Of a stretch of 64,000 nucleotides of DNA, positions 45,701 through 54,457 are shown in pieces (within the stretch, counting starts at the first letter, position 1; each line of letters opens with the position of its first letter). Location of the stretch: assembly GCA_959596505.1 (NCBI GenBank), contig CAUFWM010000002.1, forward strand, positions 1 through 64,000, given 5' to 3'. The notes beneath the pieces were generated by a model. The model had not been told where the DNA came from. It worked only from the letters and a program-made list of their open reading frames with translations, and made no database searches. A program made the translations under genes and the position numbers. The DNA is from an uncultured Collinsella sp. (GTDB lineage: Bacteria; Actinomycetota; Coriobacteriia; Coriobacteriales; Coriobacteriaceae).

Positions 45701-46138
45701 TTAGTGTACCAGATGCTCTTTCAGCAGCTCCATCGCGTGAACGTAGCCCTGCAGGCCCTCGCCGGTGATAGTGGCGAAGCAGGCCAGGCGGGCGTAGCTC
45801 ACCTGGCGGAAGTCCTCGCGTGTCTCGACGGCGCTGATGTGGACCTCAACGGCGGGGATGGCGACGGCTTTGAGCGCGTCCAGGATGGCCACGCTCGTAT
45901 GCGTGTAGGCGGCCGGGTTGATGACGATGCCGTCGACCTTGCCGTAGGCCTCCTGGATTTTGTCGACGATGCTGCCCTCGTGGTTAGACTGGAAGACCTC
46001 GACCTCGTCAAAGCCCTGCGCGGCGCCTGCCTCCTGGCAAATCTGGACCAAGCGGTCGTAGTTGTCGCTGCCGTAGATGCCCGGTTCGCGAATGCCGAGC
46101 ATGTTGAGGTTGGGGCCGTTGATGACGAGTGCTTTCAT
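45701..46138 (-). CDS. aroQ: Type II 3-dehydroquinate dehydratase
   Basis: The 145-residue enzyme, third step of the shikimate pathway, reads MKALVINGPNLNMLGIREPG with the catalytic Tyr in GIYGSDNYD, then VFQSNHEGSIVDKI, NPAAYTHTSVAI and VEVHISAVETRE. AAGGAAG precedes ATG 46138. It is the last gene of the aromatic cluster, separated from aroEK by a 17-bp-stem hairpin that could lower its expression. Confidence 0.96.
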   Translation of the reverse strand: MKALVINGPNLNMLGIREPGIYGSDNYDRLVQICQEAGAAQGFDEVEVFQSNHEGSIVDKIQEAYGKVDGIVINPAAYTHTSVAILDALKAVAIPAVEVHISAVETREDFRQVSYARLACFATITGEGLQGYVHAMELLKEHLVH

Positions 46139-46180
46139 GGTTGCTTCCTTTGGAGTTGGTCGACTTGGAGAGGAGGAATG

Positions 46181-46223
46181 AAAAACCACCACAAAGGTGC
46201 CTGTCCCCTTTGTGGTGGTTTTT
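46181..46223. repeat. Perfect 17-bp hairpin with REP-like GGTGCCTGTCCC
   Basis: AAAAACCACCACAAAGG (46181-46197) and CCTTTGTGGTGGTTTTT (46207-46223) are exact complements around a 9-base loop. GGTGCCTGTCCC spans the loop. On the minus strand it ends in TTTTT, so it can work as a terminator or attenuator between aroEK and aroQ. Confidence 0.8.
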
Positions 46224-46224
46224 G

Positions 46225-47475
46225 TTAGAGAGCGGGTGGGAGGGTGTCGAGGACGGCGCGGGCGGTGTTGGCGGCGCAGTCGCGTGAGTCGATGATGTAG
46301 TCGGCCCAGGCGCGGTAGCGCGGCATGCGCTGCTCGGCGAGCTTATCGATGCCATCGCGGGCGGTGATAGGGCGTCCCTTATGGGCGAGTTCGTCGAGCT
46401 TGCGGTTGAGCATCACGATCTGGCTGTTCTGGTGCAGCAGCGGGTAGTTCTCGTCTCGCGCGACCACGCCGCCGCCCGTGGAGAGCACCAGGCCGCTGCG
46501 CTTGGAGATGTCGGCCAGCTCCGCCGTCTCCTGCTCGCGGAAGGCCGCCTCGCCGCGCTCGACGATAAAGTCGGCGCAAGGCATCCCCAGGCGCTCCTCG
46601 AGGGCGCGATCGAGGTCGATGTGCTCGTGGCCCGTGAGCTGGGCGATCTGCTCGCCTACACGGGTCTTGCCCGAACCCGGCATGCCAATCAGCGCGATAT
46701 TCTGCTCGCGGTGGGACAGCCGCTCCGTCACATCCAGGATGCGCTCGCGCGGTGTAATCTGACCGGTGTAGCGCTCGACAGCTTGTGCTGCTTGTGCCAC
46801 AAGCATGAGCAAGCCGCCGATGCAGGGGATGCCGTGGCGCTCGGCCTCGAGCATCAGGCCCGTACGGGCGGGGTTGTAGACAATGTCGATGACGCCCTCG
46901 AGCGCATCGAGTCCCTCGAGCGTGCAGGGAGCGTCGGGGCAGTGGGGGAACATACCGGCGGGCGTGCAGTTGACGAGCAGCGCGGCATCGGATTGCTGCG
47001 CGATGTTGTCGTAATTGACCTCGCTCGTGCGACCCACGGGTACGACGATGGCTCCCAGATCGCCGAGCACCATGCTGGCCGTAGTGCCAGCGCCACCGGT
47101 GGCACCGAGCACGAGGGCTTTTTTGCCGGCAACCTCAACGCCCAGCTCCTCGACAAGGCACTGAAAACCGAAATAGTCAGTGTTGTCGCCGCGCAAGCGG
47201 CCGTCGGGCAGGCGTGTGATGGTGTTGACGTTGCCCATGCGCTCGGCCAGGGGACTCAACTCGTCCAGGTATTCCATGACGGCGCGCTTGTAGGGGATGG
47301 TCACGTTGGTGCCTTCCCATTCGTCGCCGGTCATAAAGGTCTGGAGGTCCTCGGGCTCGCGCTCAAAACGCACATACTCCAGCCCTGCGAGCTCCTTGTA
47401 GATGGTCGGGGTGTAGCTGTGGCCCAGCACGCGGCCCAGCACTCCGTAGGGGCGGGTTGCGGTGACATCGGTCAT
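46225..47475 (-). CDS. Fused shikimate dehydrogenase - shikimate kinase (AroE-AroK)
   Basis: A 416-residue fusion. Residues 1-250 are AroE (GVLGRVLGHSYTPTIYKEL, TNVTIPYKRAV, DNTDYFGF, ALVLGATGGAGTTASMVLGD). Residues about 260-416 are AroK (IALIGMPGSGKTRVGEQIA as P-loop, HIDLDRALEE, LSTGGGVVARDENY). It does two consecutive steps, dehydroshikimate to shikimate and then to shikimate-3-phosphate. In typical AroE the N-terminal SKSLSP motif fills the place of HSYTPT; the Ser is present. Its start abuts the pheA stop. Confidence 0.94.
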   Translation of the reverse strand: MTDVTATRPYGVLGRVLGHSYTPTIYKELAGLEYVRFEREPEDLQTFMTGDEWEGTNVTIPYKRAVMEYLDELSPLAERMGNVNTITRLPDGRLRGDNTDYFGFQCLVEELGVEVAGKKALVLGATGGAGTTASMVLGDLGAIVVPVGRTSEVNYDNIAQQSDAALLVNCTPAGMFPHCPDAPCTLEGLDALEGVIDIVYNPARTGLMLEAERHGIPCIGGLLMLVAQAAQAVERYTGQITPRERILDVTERLSHREQNIALIGMPGSGKTRVGEQIAQLTGHEHIDLDRALEERLGMPCADFIVERGEAAFREQETAELADISKRSGLVLSTGGGVVARDENYPLLHQNSQIVMLNRKLDELAHKGRPITARDGIDKLAEQRMPRYRAWADYIIDSRDCAANTARAVLDTLPPAL

Positions 47476-48621
47476 CTAGAGCACCTCCGTGTAGCTGCCA
47501 AAGTAGGTGAAGCTCTCGCACACGTCGTCGATTGAGTCGAGCAAGTCGTCGAGGGCCTTGCTGCCAAAGGGGCAGTCCAGGTCAAAGTAGAACATAAACT
47601 CAAAGTCGTGCCCGGGGATGGGGCGGCTCTCGAGCTTGATGAGGTTGATGTTGAGCGCATAGAAGCGCTCGAGCACGCGATAGAGGGCACCCGGCTCGTT
47701 GGCCGTGGTGATCATGAGCGAGGTACGGTTGGCGCCGGGGTAGACGCGCGGTTCGCGGCTGATGACGACGAAGCGCGTGTAGTTGTTGTCCGAGTCCTGG
47801 ATGTTGGGCTCCAGCACCTCCAGACCATACAGCGCGGCACAGCTGCGCGAGGCGATGGCGGCGACGTCGGTGCGCTCGGAGTTGGCGACCATCTCGGCCG
47901 ACATGGCGGTGTTGGGGTACTTGGTGGCATGCAGGCCGTGGCCCTCGATAAAGCCGGCGCACTGGGCAATGGCTTGGCCGTGGCTGTAGACCTCACGCAC
48001 GTCGGCGAGTTTGGTGCCGGGTTTGACGAGCAGGTTGTGATCGATCTTGAGGCGCAGCGAGCGCACGATATGGAAATCGAACTGGGCGAGCAAGTCGTAG
48101 ACAGCGTTGACAGAGCCGGCGGTTGAGTTTTCGATGGGCAGCACGCCAAACTCGCAGAAGCCGTCGCGCACGGCGCGCATGACGCCCTCGAAGGTCTCGA
48201 AGAACGCGATATCGGGAACGTCGAAGAGCTTGCAGGCGGCAATCTGGCTGTAGGCGCCCTCGACGCCCTGGCAGGCGACGGTAGCCGTCTGGGGGAAGGG
48301 CGTGTCAAAGGCTGCGGCCGTGGCATGGGCCTTTTGCGACACCGTGATGCCCTTGAGTTCGTTGATGTAGCGCTGCTGCTCGGCCTTGCTCATGCTCATG
48401 AGGAGGCGGAACAGGGCGATGGTCTGGGCCTCGTAGCGCTCGGGTGCGCGGCCGGCGAGGTTGTTGAGTTTGGAGCGCTCGCGGGCGGGGTCAAAGACGG
48501 CCTTTCCCATCTCGATCTTGGATTTGGCGACCTCGGTGGCAATGTCCATGCGCTCGACAAAGCTGTTGAGCAAGGTGGTGTCGATGCCATCGATGGCCTG
48601 GCGAATATCGGCAAGGTCCAT
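47476..48621 (-). CDS. pheA: Bifunctional chorismate mutase / prephenate dehydratase
   Basis: The 381-residue enzyme takes chorismate to phenylpyruvate. Residues 1-90 are a type II chorismate mutase (DLADIRQAIDGIDTTLLNSF, ERMDIATEVAKSKI). About 105-285 is prephenate dehydratase (GVEGAYSQIAACKLF, LPIENSTAGSVNAVYDLL, NYTRFVVI). About 295-375 is the ACT domain for phenylalanine feedback (SLMITTANEPGALYRVLERF, KLESRPIPGHDFEFMFYFD). I chose ATG 48621 with GGGG five bases upstream; a GTG at 48636 is possible. Confidence 0.95.
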   Translation of the reverse strand: MDLADIRQAIDGIDTTLLNSFVERMDIATEVAKSKIEMGKAVFDPARERSKLNNLAGRAPERYEAQTIALFRLLMSMSKAEQQRYINELKGITVSQKAHATAAAFDTPFPQTATVACQGVEGAYSQIAACKLFDVPDIAFFETFEGVMRAVRDGFCEFGVLPIENSTAGSVNAVYDLLAQFDFHIVRSLRLKIDHNLLVKPGTKLADVREVYSHGQAIAQCAGFIEGHGLHATKYPNTAMSAEMVANSERTDVAAIASRSCAALYGLEVLEPNIQDSDNNYTRFVVISREPRVYPGANRTSLMITTANEPGALYRVLERFYALNINLIKLESRPIPGHDFEFMFYFDLDCPFGSKALDDLLDSIDDVCESFTYFGSYTEVL

Positions 48622-48642
48622 GGAGGCCCCTTTCACGTGTCG

Positions 48643-48718
48643 GTGATTTTTCTGGGACGGGGATTAAAAAATCATTGTGTACCTAATGATTTTTTAATCC
48701 CCGTCCCAGAAAAATCAC
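48643..48718. repeat. Perfect 34-bp inverted repeat between aroC and pheA
   Basis: The arms 48643-48676 and 48685-48718 are exact reverse complements over 34 bases, with an 8-base loop GTGTACCT. Each arm contains CTGGGACGGGGATTAAAAAA or its complement. It fills the gap between the aroC stop and the pheA ribosome binding site. It is far longer than an ordinary terminator and resembles a mobile intergenic hairpin. Confidence 0.95.
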
Positions 48719-48757
48719 TGGGTGGGCGTGGGGGCCGGAGTTGGCCCCCGGAGATTT

Positions 48758-49855
48758 TTAGCGCTGGGCGGCGTCCTCGAGGAGGGCGTCCCAGATGGCG
48801 AGCGCCGCGGCTGCTTCGGCTACGGGGACGGCGCGCGGGACGATGCAGGGATCGTGACGGCCGTGGACCGAGAGCTCGGCATTTTCCATGGCGTCCATGT
48901 CCACGGTCTGCTGCTCGCGACCGATGGAGGGCGTCGGCTTCACGGCCATACGCCACATGACGGGCGCGCCGGTGGAGATGCCGCCCAGAATGCCGCCGGC
49001 GTTATTGGACTCGACCTCGATCTCGCCGGTCTCGGCATCGATGCGATACGGATCGTTGTTCTCGCTGCCGCGCATGGCGGCCACGGCAAAGCCCATGCCA
49101 AACTCCACGCCCTTTACGGCGGGAATGCCAAACGCGATCTGCGCGATGCGGTTCTCGATGCCGTCGAACATGGGGTCGCCGATGCCCGCGGGAAGCCCGT
49201 AGATGCCGCACTCCACGATGCCACCGATGCTGTCGAGCTCGTCGCGTGCGGCTAGGATCTCCTCGCGCATTCGACCGGCTGCGGCGGCGTCAATGCACGG
49301 CAGATCGTTCGTAAGGATTGCCTTGCGGTCGGCCTCGCGATAGACCATGTCGTCCATGGGCAGATCGGAGATGCCGCCGATCTGCGCCACGTGTGCCATG
49401 ACCTGAATGCCCCGGGCTTCGAGTGCCTGCAGCGCGATGCCGCCGGCGATGCACAAGGGGGCCGTCAGGCGGCCGGAGAAGTGCCCGCCGCCGGCGACGT
49501 CGTGCATGTTGTGGTACTTCACGCGCGCCGGAAAGTCTGCATGCCCGGGGCGGGGCTTGCGGCGCAGCTCGGAATAGTCCTTGGAGCGCGTGTTGGTGTT
49601 CTCGATAATTGCTGCGATGGGCGCGCCGGTGGTGTGTCCATCGACCACGCCGGCGATGATGTGTGCGGCGTCGGCCTCGCGGCGCTTGGTCGCGGTCTCG
49701 TCACGACCGGGGGCACGACGGTCCAAAAAGGCCTGCAGCTGCTCCTGGTCCACGGCGATACCTGCCGGAATGCCGTCGAGCGAGCAGCCGATAGCAGGGG
49801 AGTGCGACTGGCCGAAGATGCTTAAGTGCAAAACGTTGCCAAAGGTCGAGGACAT
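48758..49855 (-). CDS. aroC: Chorismate synthase
   Basis: The 365-residue FMN-dependent enzyme forms chorismate from EPSP. It reads SSTFGNVLHLSIFGQSHSPA, DRRAPGRDETATKRREAD, RPGHADFPARVKYHNMHDVA, GGGHFSGRLTAPL and NAGGILGGISTGAPV, all AroC signatures. ATG 49855 has AGGAGGAATAGC upstream; the stop of aroA is one base before it. An in-frame upstream start at 49906 lies inside aroA and is not conserved. Confidence 0.97.
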   Translation of the reverse strand: MSSTFGNVLHLSIFGQSHSPAIGCSLDGIPAGIAVDQEQLQAFLDRRAPGRDETATKRREADAAHIIAGVVDGHTTGAPIAAIIENTNTRSKDYSELRRKPRPGHADFPARVKYHNMHDVAGGGHFSGRLTAPLCIAGGIALQALEARGIQVMAHVAQIGGISDLPMDDMVYREADRKAILTNDLPCIDAAAAGRMREEILAARDELDSIGGIVECGIYGLPAGIGDPMFDGIENRIAQIAFGIPAVKGVEFGMGFAVAAMRGSENNDPYRIDAETGEIEVESNNAGGILGGISTGAPVMWRMAVKPTPSIGREQQTVDMDAMENAELSVHGRHDPCIVPRAVPVAEAAAALAIWDALLEDAAQR

Positions 49856-49856
49856 G

Positions 49857-51176
49857 CTATTCCTCCTCGAGCGTGACCTTGCCGCCCAGTAGGCGGTAGT
49901 GGTCAAAGAAATCGGGATAGGACTTGTTGACGGCCTCGGCGCCGTGGATCACAACTTCGCCAGTGGCGCGGCTCGCAGCGATGGCAGCCATCATGGCGAT
50001 GCGGTGGTCGTTGTGCGAATCGACCTCGCCGCCGGTAAAAGCGTCGACGCCCTTGATGATGAGGTCGTCACCGGCAATGCGCACCTGCGCGCCCAGTGCG
50101 GTGAGCTCGCGGGTGGTAGTGGCCAGACGGTCGGATTCCTTGATGCGCAGGCGGGCGCAATCGCGGATGAACGTGCGGCCCTGAGCCAGCGATGCCACGG
50201 CCGAGATAACGGGAACCAGGTCGGGGATGTCGTGTGCGCTCATCTCAAAGCCGGCGAGCTTGTCGGACTGCACGGTAGCGGCGTTGGTGGAGCGCACGAT
50301 GCGGGCGCCAAAGCGCGAGAGCGCGGCAAGCACGTTGCGATCACCTTGCGCGGAGCTGAGCGACACGCCCTCGACAGTGATGGGGTCGGTGCCGATGGCA
50401 CCGGCGCACAGCCAAAAGGCGGCGTTGGACCAGTCGCCCTCGACGGCTACGCTGCCGGGCGTGCGGTACGAGCCACTGTTTACGCGGAAGTTCGTGACCT
50501 CGGGCTGGCCGTCCTTGGCCGGAATACGCTCGACGTTGACCTCGACGCCAAAGGCCTTCATGGCCTGGATCGTCAGGTTGATGTAGGGGCGGCTCTCGAT
50601 GAGGCCGGTTACCTGCACGCAGGAGGGCTGGGCCAAAAGCGGGGCCGCCAGCAGCAGGCCGGAGATATACTGCGAGCTCACGTTGCCCGGAAGCACAAAG
50701 GTGCCCGGGCGCATGCGTCCGCTCGTCTTGAGCGGAAAACCGCCCAGACCCTGCAGGTCGCAGCCAGCGGCGATGATCTCGTCCGAGAGCGGGGAGAGTG
50801 GGCGGGCGCCCAAGCGTCCCTGACCCACAAAAGTTGCTTCTGCGCCCAGCGCGCAGGCGACAGGCAGCATAAAGCGCAGCGTGGAGCCACTTTCACCGCA
50901 GTCAAGCGTGCTGCCGGCAAGGGCCTTGAGCAGGCCAAACTCAACACTCTTCATGGTGGGGTGGACCTGGAAGCCGTCCTCGACGGTCTCGATGCGAGCA
51001 CCCAGGGCCGTAAGGCAACGCACCGTGGCCTCGATGTCGGCGCAGGTGGTATTGCAGGTGACGTGTGTCTCGCCGTTGGCAAGCGCAGCGCAGATGATCA
51101 GGCGATGCGCCATCGACTTGGACGCGATGGCGGGAACGGTGCCCTTGAGCGGGGACGGGGTGATGCGGGCTAGCAT
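49857..51176 (-). CDS. aroA: EPSP synthase (3-phosphoshikimate 1-carboxyvinyltransferase)
   Basis: The 439-residue enzyme has the two-domain EPSP layout: PAIASKSMAHRLIICAALAN, LDCGESGSTLRFMLPVACAL, VSSQYISGLLLAAPLL, DWSNAAFWLCAGAI and RIKESDRLATTTRELTALGA, then DSHNDHRIAMMAAIAA. Note GESGSTLRFM in place of the usual GNSGTTxRLL; this variant occurs in Gram-positive-type enzymes. Its ATG overlaps the end of aroB by seven bases. Confidence 0.96.
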   Translation of the reverse strand: MLARITPSPLKGTVPAIASKSMAHRLIICAALANGETHVTCNTTCADIEATVRCLTALGARIETVEDGFQVHPTMKSVEFGLLKALAGSTLDCGESGSTLRFMLPVACALGAEATFVGQGRLGARPLSPLSDEIIAAGCDLQGLGGFPLKTSGRMRPGTFVLPGNVSSQYISGLLLAAPLLAQPSCVQVTGLIESRPYINLTIQAMKAFGVEVNVERIPAKDGQPEVTNFRVNSGSYRTPGSVAVEGDWSNAAFWLCAGAIGTDPITVEGVSLSSAQGDRNVLAALSRFGARIVRSTNAATVQSDKLAGFEMSAHDIPDLVPVISAVASLAQGRTFIRDCARLRIKESDRLATTTRELTALGAQVRIAGDDLIIKGVDAFTGGEVDSHNDHRIAMMAAIAASRATGEVVIHGAEAVNKSYPDFFDHYRLLGGKVTLEEE

Positions 51177-52276
51177 GCGGATGCGTCTCCCTTCTGGCCG
51201 AGGCCCTCGGCAATGAGTTCGTGGAAAGTGGAAAGCGTTGTGCGGTCGATGCTGCAGCGGCCAATGCCGTGCGGAATCACCAGGTCGATGGTGTCGCCCG
51301 CGCGCTTCTTGTCGTGGAGCGCCTCGGCAAAGACGGTATCGGCATCTAGGTCGCAGCGGGTCTTGAGGCCATGGCGGGCGCAGAGCTCCTCAATACGACC
51401 GGGCAGTGCAGCATCGCAAGCGCCGTGCAGGGCCGCGGCGCGCGTGATGATGCCCATGCCGATCGACACGCAGTTGCCGTGTCCGAGTTCAAAGTGCTCG
51501 CAGGCCTCGACGGCGTGTCCGGCGCTGTGTCCAAAGTTGAGGAGCTTACGCTGGTTGGTTTCGCGCTCGTCGGCGACGACCACGGCGCGCTTGATGTCGA
51601 TATTGCGGGCGATGATGAGCGCTACGCGGGCCACATCGCGGTTGAGCAGCTCCAGCGTGAGCGGGGTCTTCTCCAGCTCGGCGAAAAGCTCCGGATCGGC
51701 GATCACGGCGTGCTTGACGACCTCGCCGCAGCCGTCGGCGAACTGCTCGGGCGTGAGGGTGGCCAGGCACCCCACGTCGGCGATAACCACGCTCGGCTGC
51801 CAAAAGGCGCCGGCCAGGTTCTTGCCGGCAGCCAGGTCTATGGCGGTCTTGCCGCCCACCGACGAATCCACCATGGCGAGCAGGCTCGTGGGGATCTGCA
51901 CAAACTTGCAGCCGCGCATGTAGGTGGCGGCCACAAAGCCCGCCACGTCGCCCACGACGCCGCCGCCGAGTGCCACGATCACGTCGGAGCGCGAAAGCTC
52001 GTGTTCGGCCACAAACTCCAAAATGGCAACGTAGGTCTCGGCGCGCTTATGGGCCTCGCCGGCCTCGAAGGTGCAGATGCTCACCTCGTAGCCTGACGCC
52101 TCCAGGCTCTGCTTAACGGGCATCTGGTAGAGCGGGCCCACGTTGGTGTCCGTCACGATGACGGCCTTGGTGCCGCCGGCGGTGGCGCGCACGAGCGGCC
52201 CCGCCTGCTCCAGCAAAAACGTGCCAACATGCACCTGGTAGGGGCGTGCAGTGTCGATATCGATGGTAATCGCCAT
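51170..52276 (-). CDS. aroB: 3-dehydroquinate synthase
   Basis: The 368-residue NAD/zinc enzyme carries out the second pathway step. It has VIVALGGGVVGDVAGFVAAT, GCKFVQIPTSLLAMVDSSVG, GKTAIDLAAGKNLAGAFWQP, DGCGEVVKHAVI and NFGHSAGHAVEACE, where the His and Glu residues bind zinc. AAAGGACC precedes the ATG. The overlap with aroA shows they are one transcript. Confidence 0.97.
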   Translation of the reverse strand: MAITIDIDTARPYQVHVGTFLLEQAGPLVRATAGGTKAVIVTDTNVGPLYQMPVKQSLEASGYEVSICTFEAGEAHKRAETYVAILEFVAEHELSRSDVIVALGGGVVGDVAGFVAATYMRGCKFVQIPTSLLAMVDSSVGGKTAIDLAAGKNLAGAFWQPSVVIADVGCLATLTPEQFADGCGEVVKHAVIADPELFAELEKTPLTLELLNRDVARVALIIARNIDIKRAVVVADERETNQRKLLNFGHSAGHAVEACEHFELGHGNCVSIGMGIITRAAALHGACDAALPGRIEELCARHGLKTRCDLDADTVFAEALHDKKRAGDTIDLVIPHGIGRCSIDRTTLSTFHELIAEGLGQKGDASAC

Positions 52277-52312
52277 AAGCTTCGGTCCTTTCGACCTGGC
52301 GTGATGGGTTGT

Positions 52313-53227
52313 CTAGTGGGAGGCCTCGTCGTCGAGTGCGCGCTTAATGCGGTCGCCCTCGGCAAGGAGATTCTCCAGATAGCGCTGGTCGCGGTCCTTG
52401 AGCGCGCGGCTGTAGGCGCCAAGCGATTCGATCAGATGGTCGATCTCGAAGGCGAGCGCGTCGGCGTCGTCGATCATGAGCTCGGACCACATCTGGGGGT
52501 TGAGGTGCGCCACGCGGGTGAGATCGCGGTAGCTACCGGCCGAAAAGCCGTGGTGGACCTGGGCAGTGGGGCTTTTGACGTAGGCGTTGGATACCACGTG
52601 CGCAAGCTGGCTCGTGAAGGCGATGACACGGTCGTGCTCGGCGGCGCTGGTCACGCTGAACTTGCCAAAGCCCAAGGGGCGCACCATCTCGCGCACCTGG
52701 CCCAAAAGCTCCAGCTTGAGCGCATCGTCCACCGCGGGCGGTACGAGCACCAGCGGGGCGCCCTGGAACAGGTCGGCGCGGGAGTGTGCATAGCCCGAGT
52801 ACTGCGTGCCCGCCATGGGGTGCGCGCCCACAAAGTAAAAGCCGTGCTCGCGGGCAAGCTCAAAGGCGCGCTCGCACACGATACCCTTGACGCCCACCGT
52901 GTCAATTACCACGGGGCCCATGATGGCCTCGGTATCGGTGGCGTCGGCGAGTGCCTGGGCGTGTGCCTCGAGCCACTCGATGCAGGCTTCGGGGTAGCAA
53001 GCCAGGACGATGATGTCGCATTCGCCGAGCGTCTCGTCGTTGAGCTCGCCGGCAACGGTGCCCATGCTGGCGGCCGTCATGACATCGTCATCGGGATCCC
53101 AGGCCAGCACGCGGACGCCCGCCTGCGCATAGCCGCGGGCAAAGCTGCCGCCGATCAGGCCAAGGCCGACGATGCCGGCGCACTTGGGGCCGCCCTGGTT
53201 AACGCGCGCGTTTCTCACTGTACCCAT
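52313..53227 (-). CDS. tyrA: Prephenate dehydrogenase
   Basis: The 304-residue enzyme commits prephenate to tyrosine. It begins with a Rossmann motif AGIVGLGLIGGSFARGYAQA and has DIIVLACYPEACIEWLEAHA, VVIDTVGVKG, FVGAHPMAGTQYSGYAHS with the catalytic His, and TSQLAHVVSNAY with the second His. No ACT domain is fused, so feedback by tyrosine would act otherwise. The Shine-Dalgarno GGAG lies in the end of aroF, three bases before its stop. Confidence 0.94.
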   Translation of the reverse strand: MGTVRNARVNQGGPKCAGIVGLGLIGGSFARGYAQAGVRVLAWDPDDDVMTAASMGTVAGELNDETLGECDIIVLACYPEACIEWLEAHAQALADATDTEAIMGPVVIDTVGVKGIVCERAFELAREHGFYFVGAHPMAGTQYSGYAHSRADLFQGAPLVLVPPAVDDALKLELLGQVREMVRPLGFGKFSVTSAAEHDRVIAFTSQLAHVVSNAYVKSPTAQVHHGFSAGSYRDLTRVAHLNPQMWSELMIDDADALAFEIDHLIESLGAYSRALKDRDQRYLENLLAEGDRIKRALDDEASH

Positions 53228-53230
53228 GGG

Positions 53231-54253
53231 CTACTCCATGGTCTCTTGGCAGACAACCTCGCGGATGGCTCGGATGCGGCGCATGGTGTCGTCGAACTGA
53301 TCGGGGGTGAGGGCCTGGGCGCCGTCGGACCATGCGCGGCTGGGCTCGTCGTGGACCTCGATCTCCAGGCCGTTGGCACCGCAGGCGGTCGCGGCGAGCG
53401 CCATGGGCTCAACGTAGCGGGTGTAGCCGGTGGCGTGGCTGGGGTCGGCGACGACGGGCAGGTGCGACAGGTGGTGCAGCACCGGAACGGCGTTGAGGTC
53501 GAATGTGTTGCGAGTACGGGTCTCGAAGGTGCGGATGCCGCGCTCGCACAGGATGACGTTGTCGTTGCCCTCGCTCATGATGTACTCGGCGGCCATGAGC
53601 AGCTCGTCGACGGTGCCGGCCATGCCACGCTTGAGCAGGATCGGGGTCTTGGTCTTGCCGACCTCTTTGAGCAGGGGGAAGTTCTGGGCGTTGCGGGCGC
53701 CGATCTGCATGACGTCGATCTTCTTGTCCAGGAAGACCTGCACGTCGCGTGGGTCCATGATCTCGGTGACGATCGGCATGTCGAGCTCAGCAGACGCCTC
53801 GCACAGCAGGTCCAGACCGGCGGGGCCCATGCCCTGGTAGGCGTACGGGGAAGTGCGGGGCTTGTAGGCACCGCCGCGCAGCATCGTGGCACCGGCGGCC
53901 TTCACGCGGCGGGCGATGCGGATGAGGTTCTCGCCCTCGACGGAGCACGGGCCGGCGATGACCTGGAACTGATCGCCGCCGATCTTGACGCCGTGGCCGC
54001 AGTCGATGACGGAGTCCTCGGGGTGGAACTTGCGGTTGGCGCGCTTGAACGGCTCGGAGACGCGCTGCACGCGCTCGACGACATCCATGGACTCGAGCAG
54101 GAACGGGTCGATCTTGGTCGTGTCGCCCACCAGGCCGATGATGGTCTCGTTCTCGCCGCGTGAGACGTCGGTCTTCAGGCCCTTTTTCTCAATCCAGCTG
54201 ACGATGTGGCTGACGGCCTCGTCGCTGGCGCTCTCTTTTAAAATTGCAATCAT
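53231..54253 (-). CDS. aroF: DAHP synthase, type I-beta with N-terminal regulatory domain
   Basis: The 340-residue enzyme joins PEP and erythrose-4-phosphate, the entry step. Residues 1-70 (MIAILKESASDEAVSHIVSW...) form the ferredoxin-like regulatory domain of the Thermotoga-type class. The barrel has QVIAGPCSVEGENLIRIARR, LRGGAYKPRTSPYAYQGM, QIGARNAQNFPLLKEVG and DPSHATGYTRYV. ATG 54253 has GAGAGG upstream; the frame opens to 54301 without conservation. It is first in the aromatic operon, consistent with control at this gene. I saw no clear attenuator between 54254 and 54416. Confidence 0.95.
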   Translation of the reverse strand: MIAILKESASDEAVSHIVSWIEKKGLKTDVSRGENETIIGLVGDTTKIDPFLLESMDVVERVQRVSEPFKRANRKFHPEDSVIDCGHGVKIGGDQFQVIAGPCSVEGENLIRIARRVKAAGATMLRGGAYKPRTSPYAYQGMGPAGLDLLCEASAELDMPIVTEIMDPRDVQVFLDKKIDVMQIGARNAQNFPLLKEVGKTKTPILLKRGMAGTVDELLMAAEYIMSEGNDNVILCERGIRTFETRTRNTFDLNAVPVLHHLSHLPVVADPSHATGYTRYVEPMALAATACGANGLEIEVHDEPSRAWSDGAQALTPDQFDDTMRRIRAIREVVCQETME

Positions 54254-54416
54254 GGTGTGCCTCTCACCTCGATGGATAACCCTTGCAAAAACGGCCCGCA
54301 TCGCGAGCCGTGTACATATGGTGCATGAGAGTTTATACTATCTGACTCGCTTTTGCCTTCTAAAGTGGGCCGTTGAGCCGCGTCTTCCTCGGAATTGCAA
54401 AGCTTTTTCTTTTATT

Positions 54417-54446
54417 TTGATAGCCCGTGGTGCACTTGGGTATAAT
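54417..54446 (+). promoter_or_regulatory. Promoter of tRNA-Arg(CCG)
   Basis: TTGATA (54417-54422) and TATAAT (54441-54446) are near-consensus boxes 18 bases apart. The tRNA begins 12 bases after the -10 box, as expected for a short leader. Confidence 0.8.
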
Positions 54447-54457
54447 GCCAAACGTTG

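Noticed and set aside
54254..54457. Attenuator, T-box or leader peptide before aroF
   Set aside because: No tandem Phe/Tyr/Trp codons, T-box core or paired terminator/antiterminator could be found; only a possible minus-strand -10 box and the tRNA promoter on the other strand.
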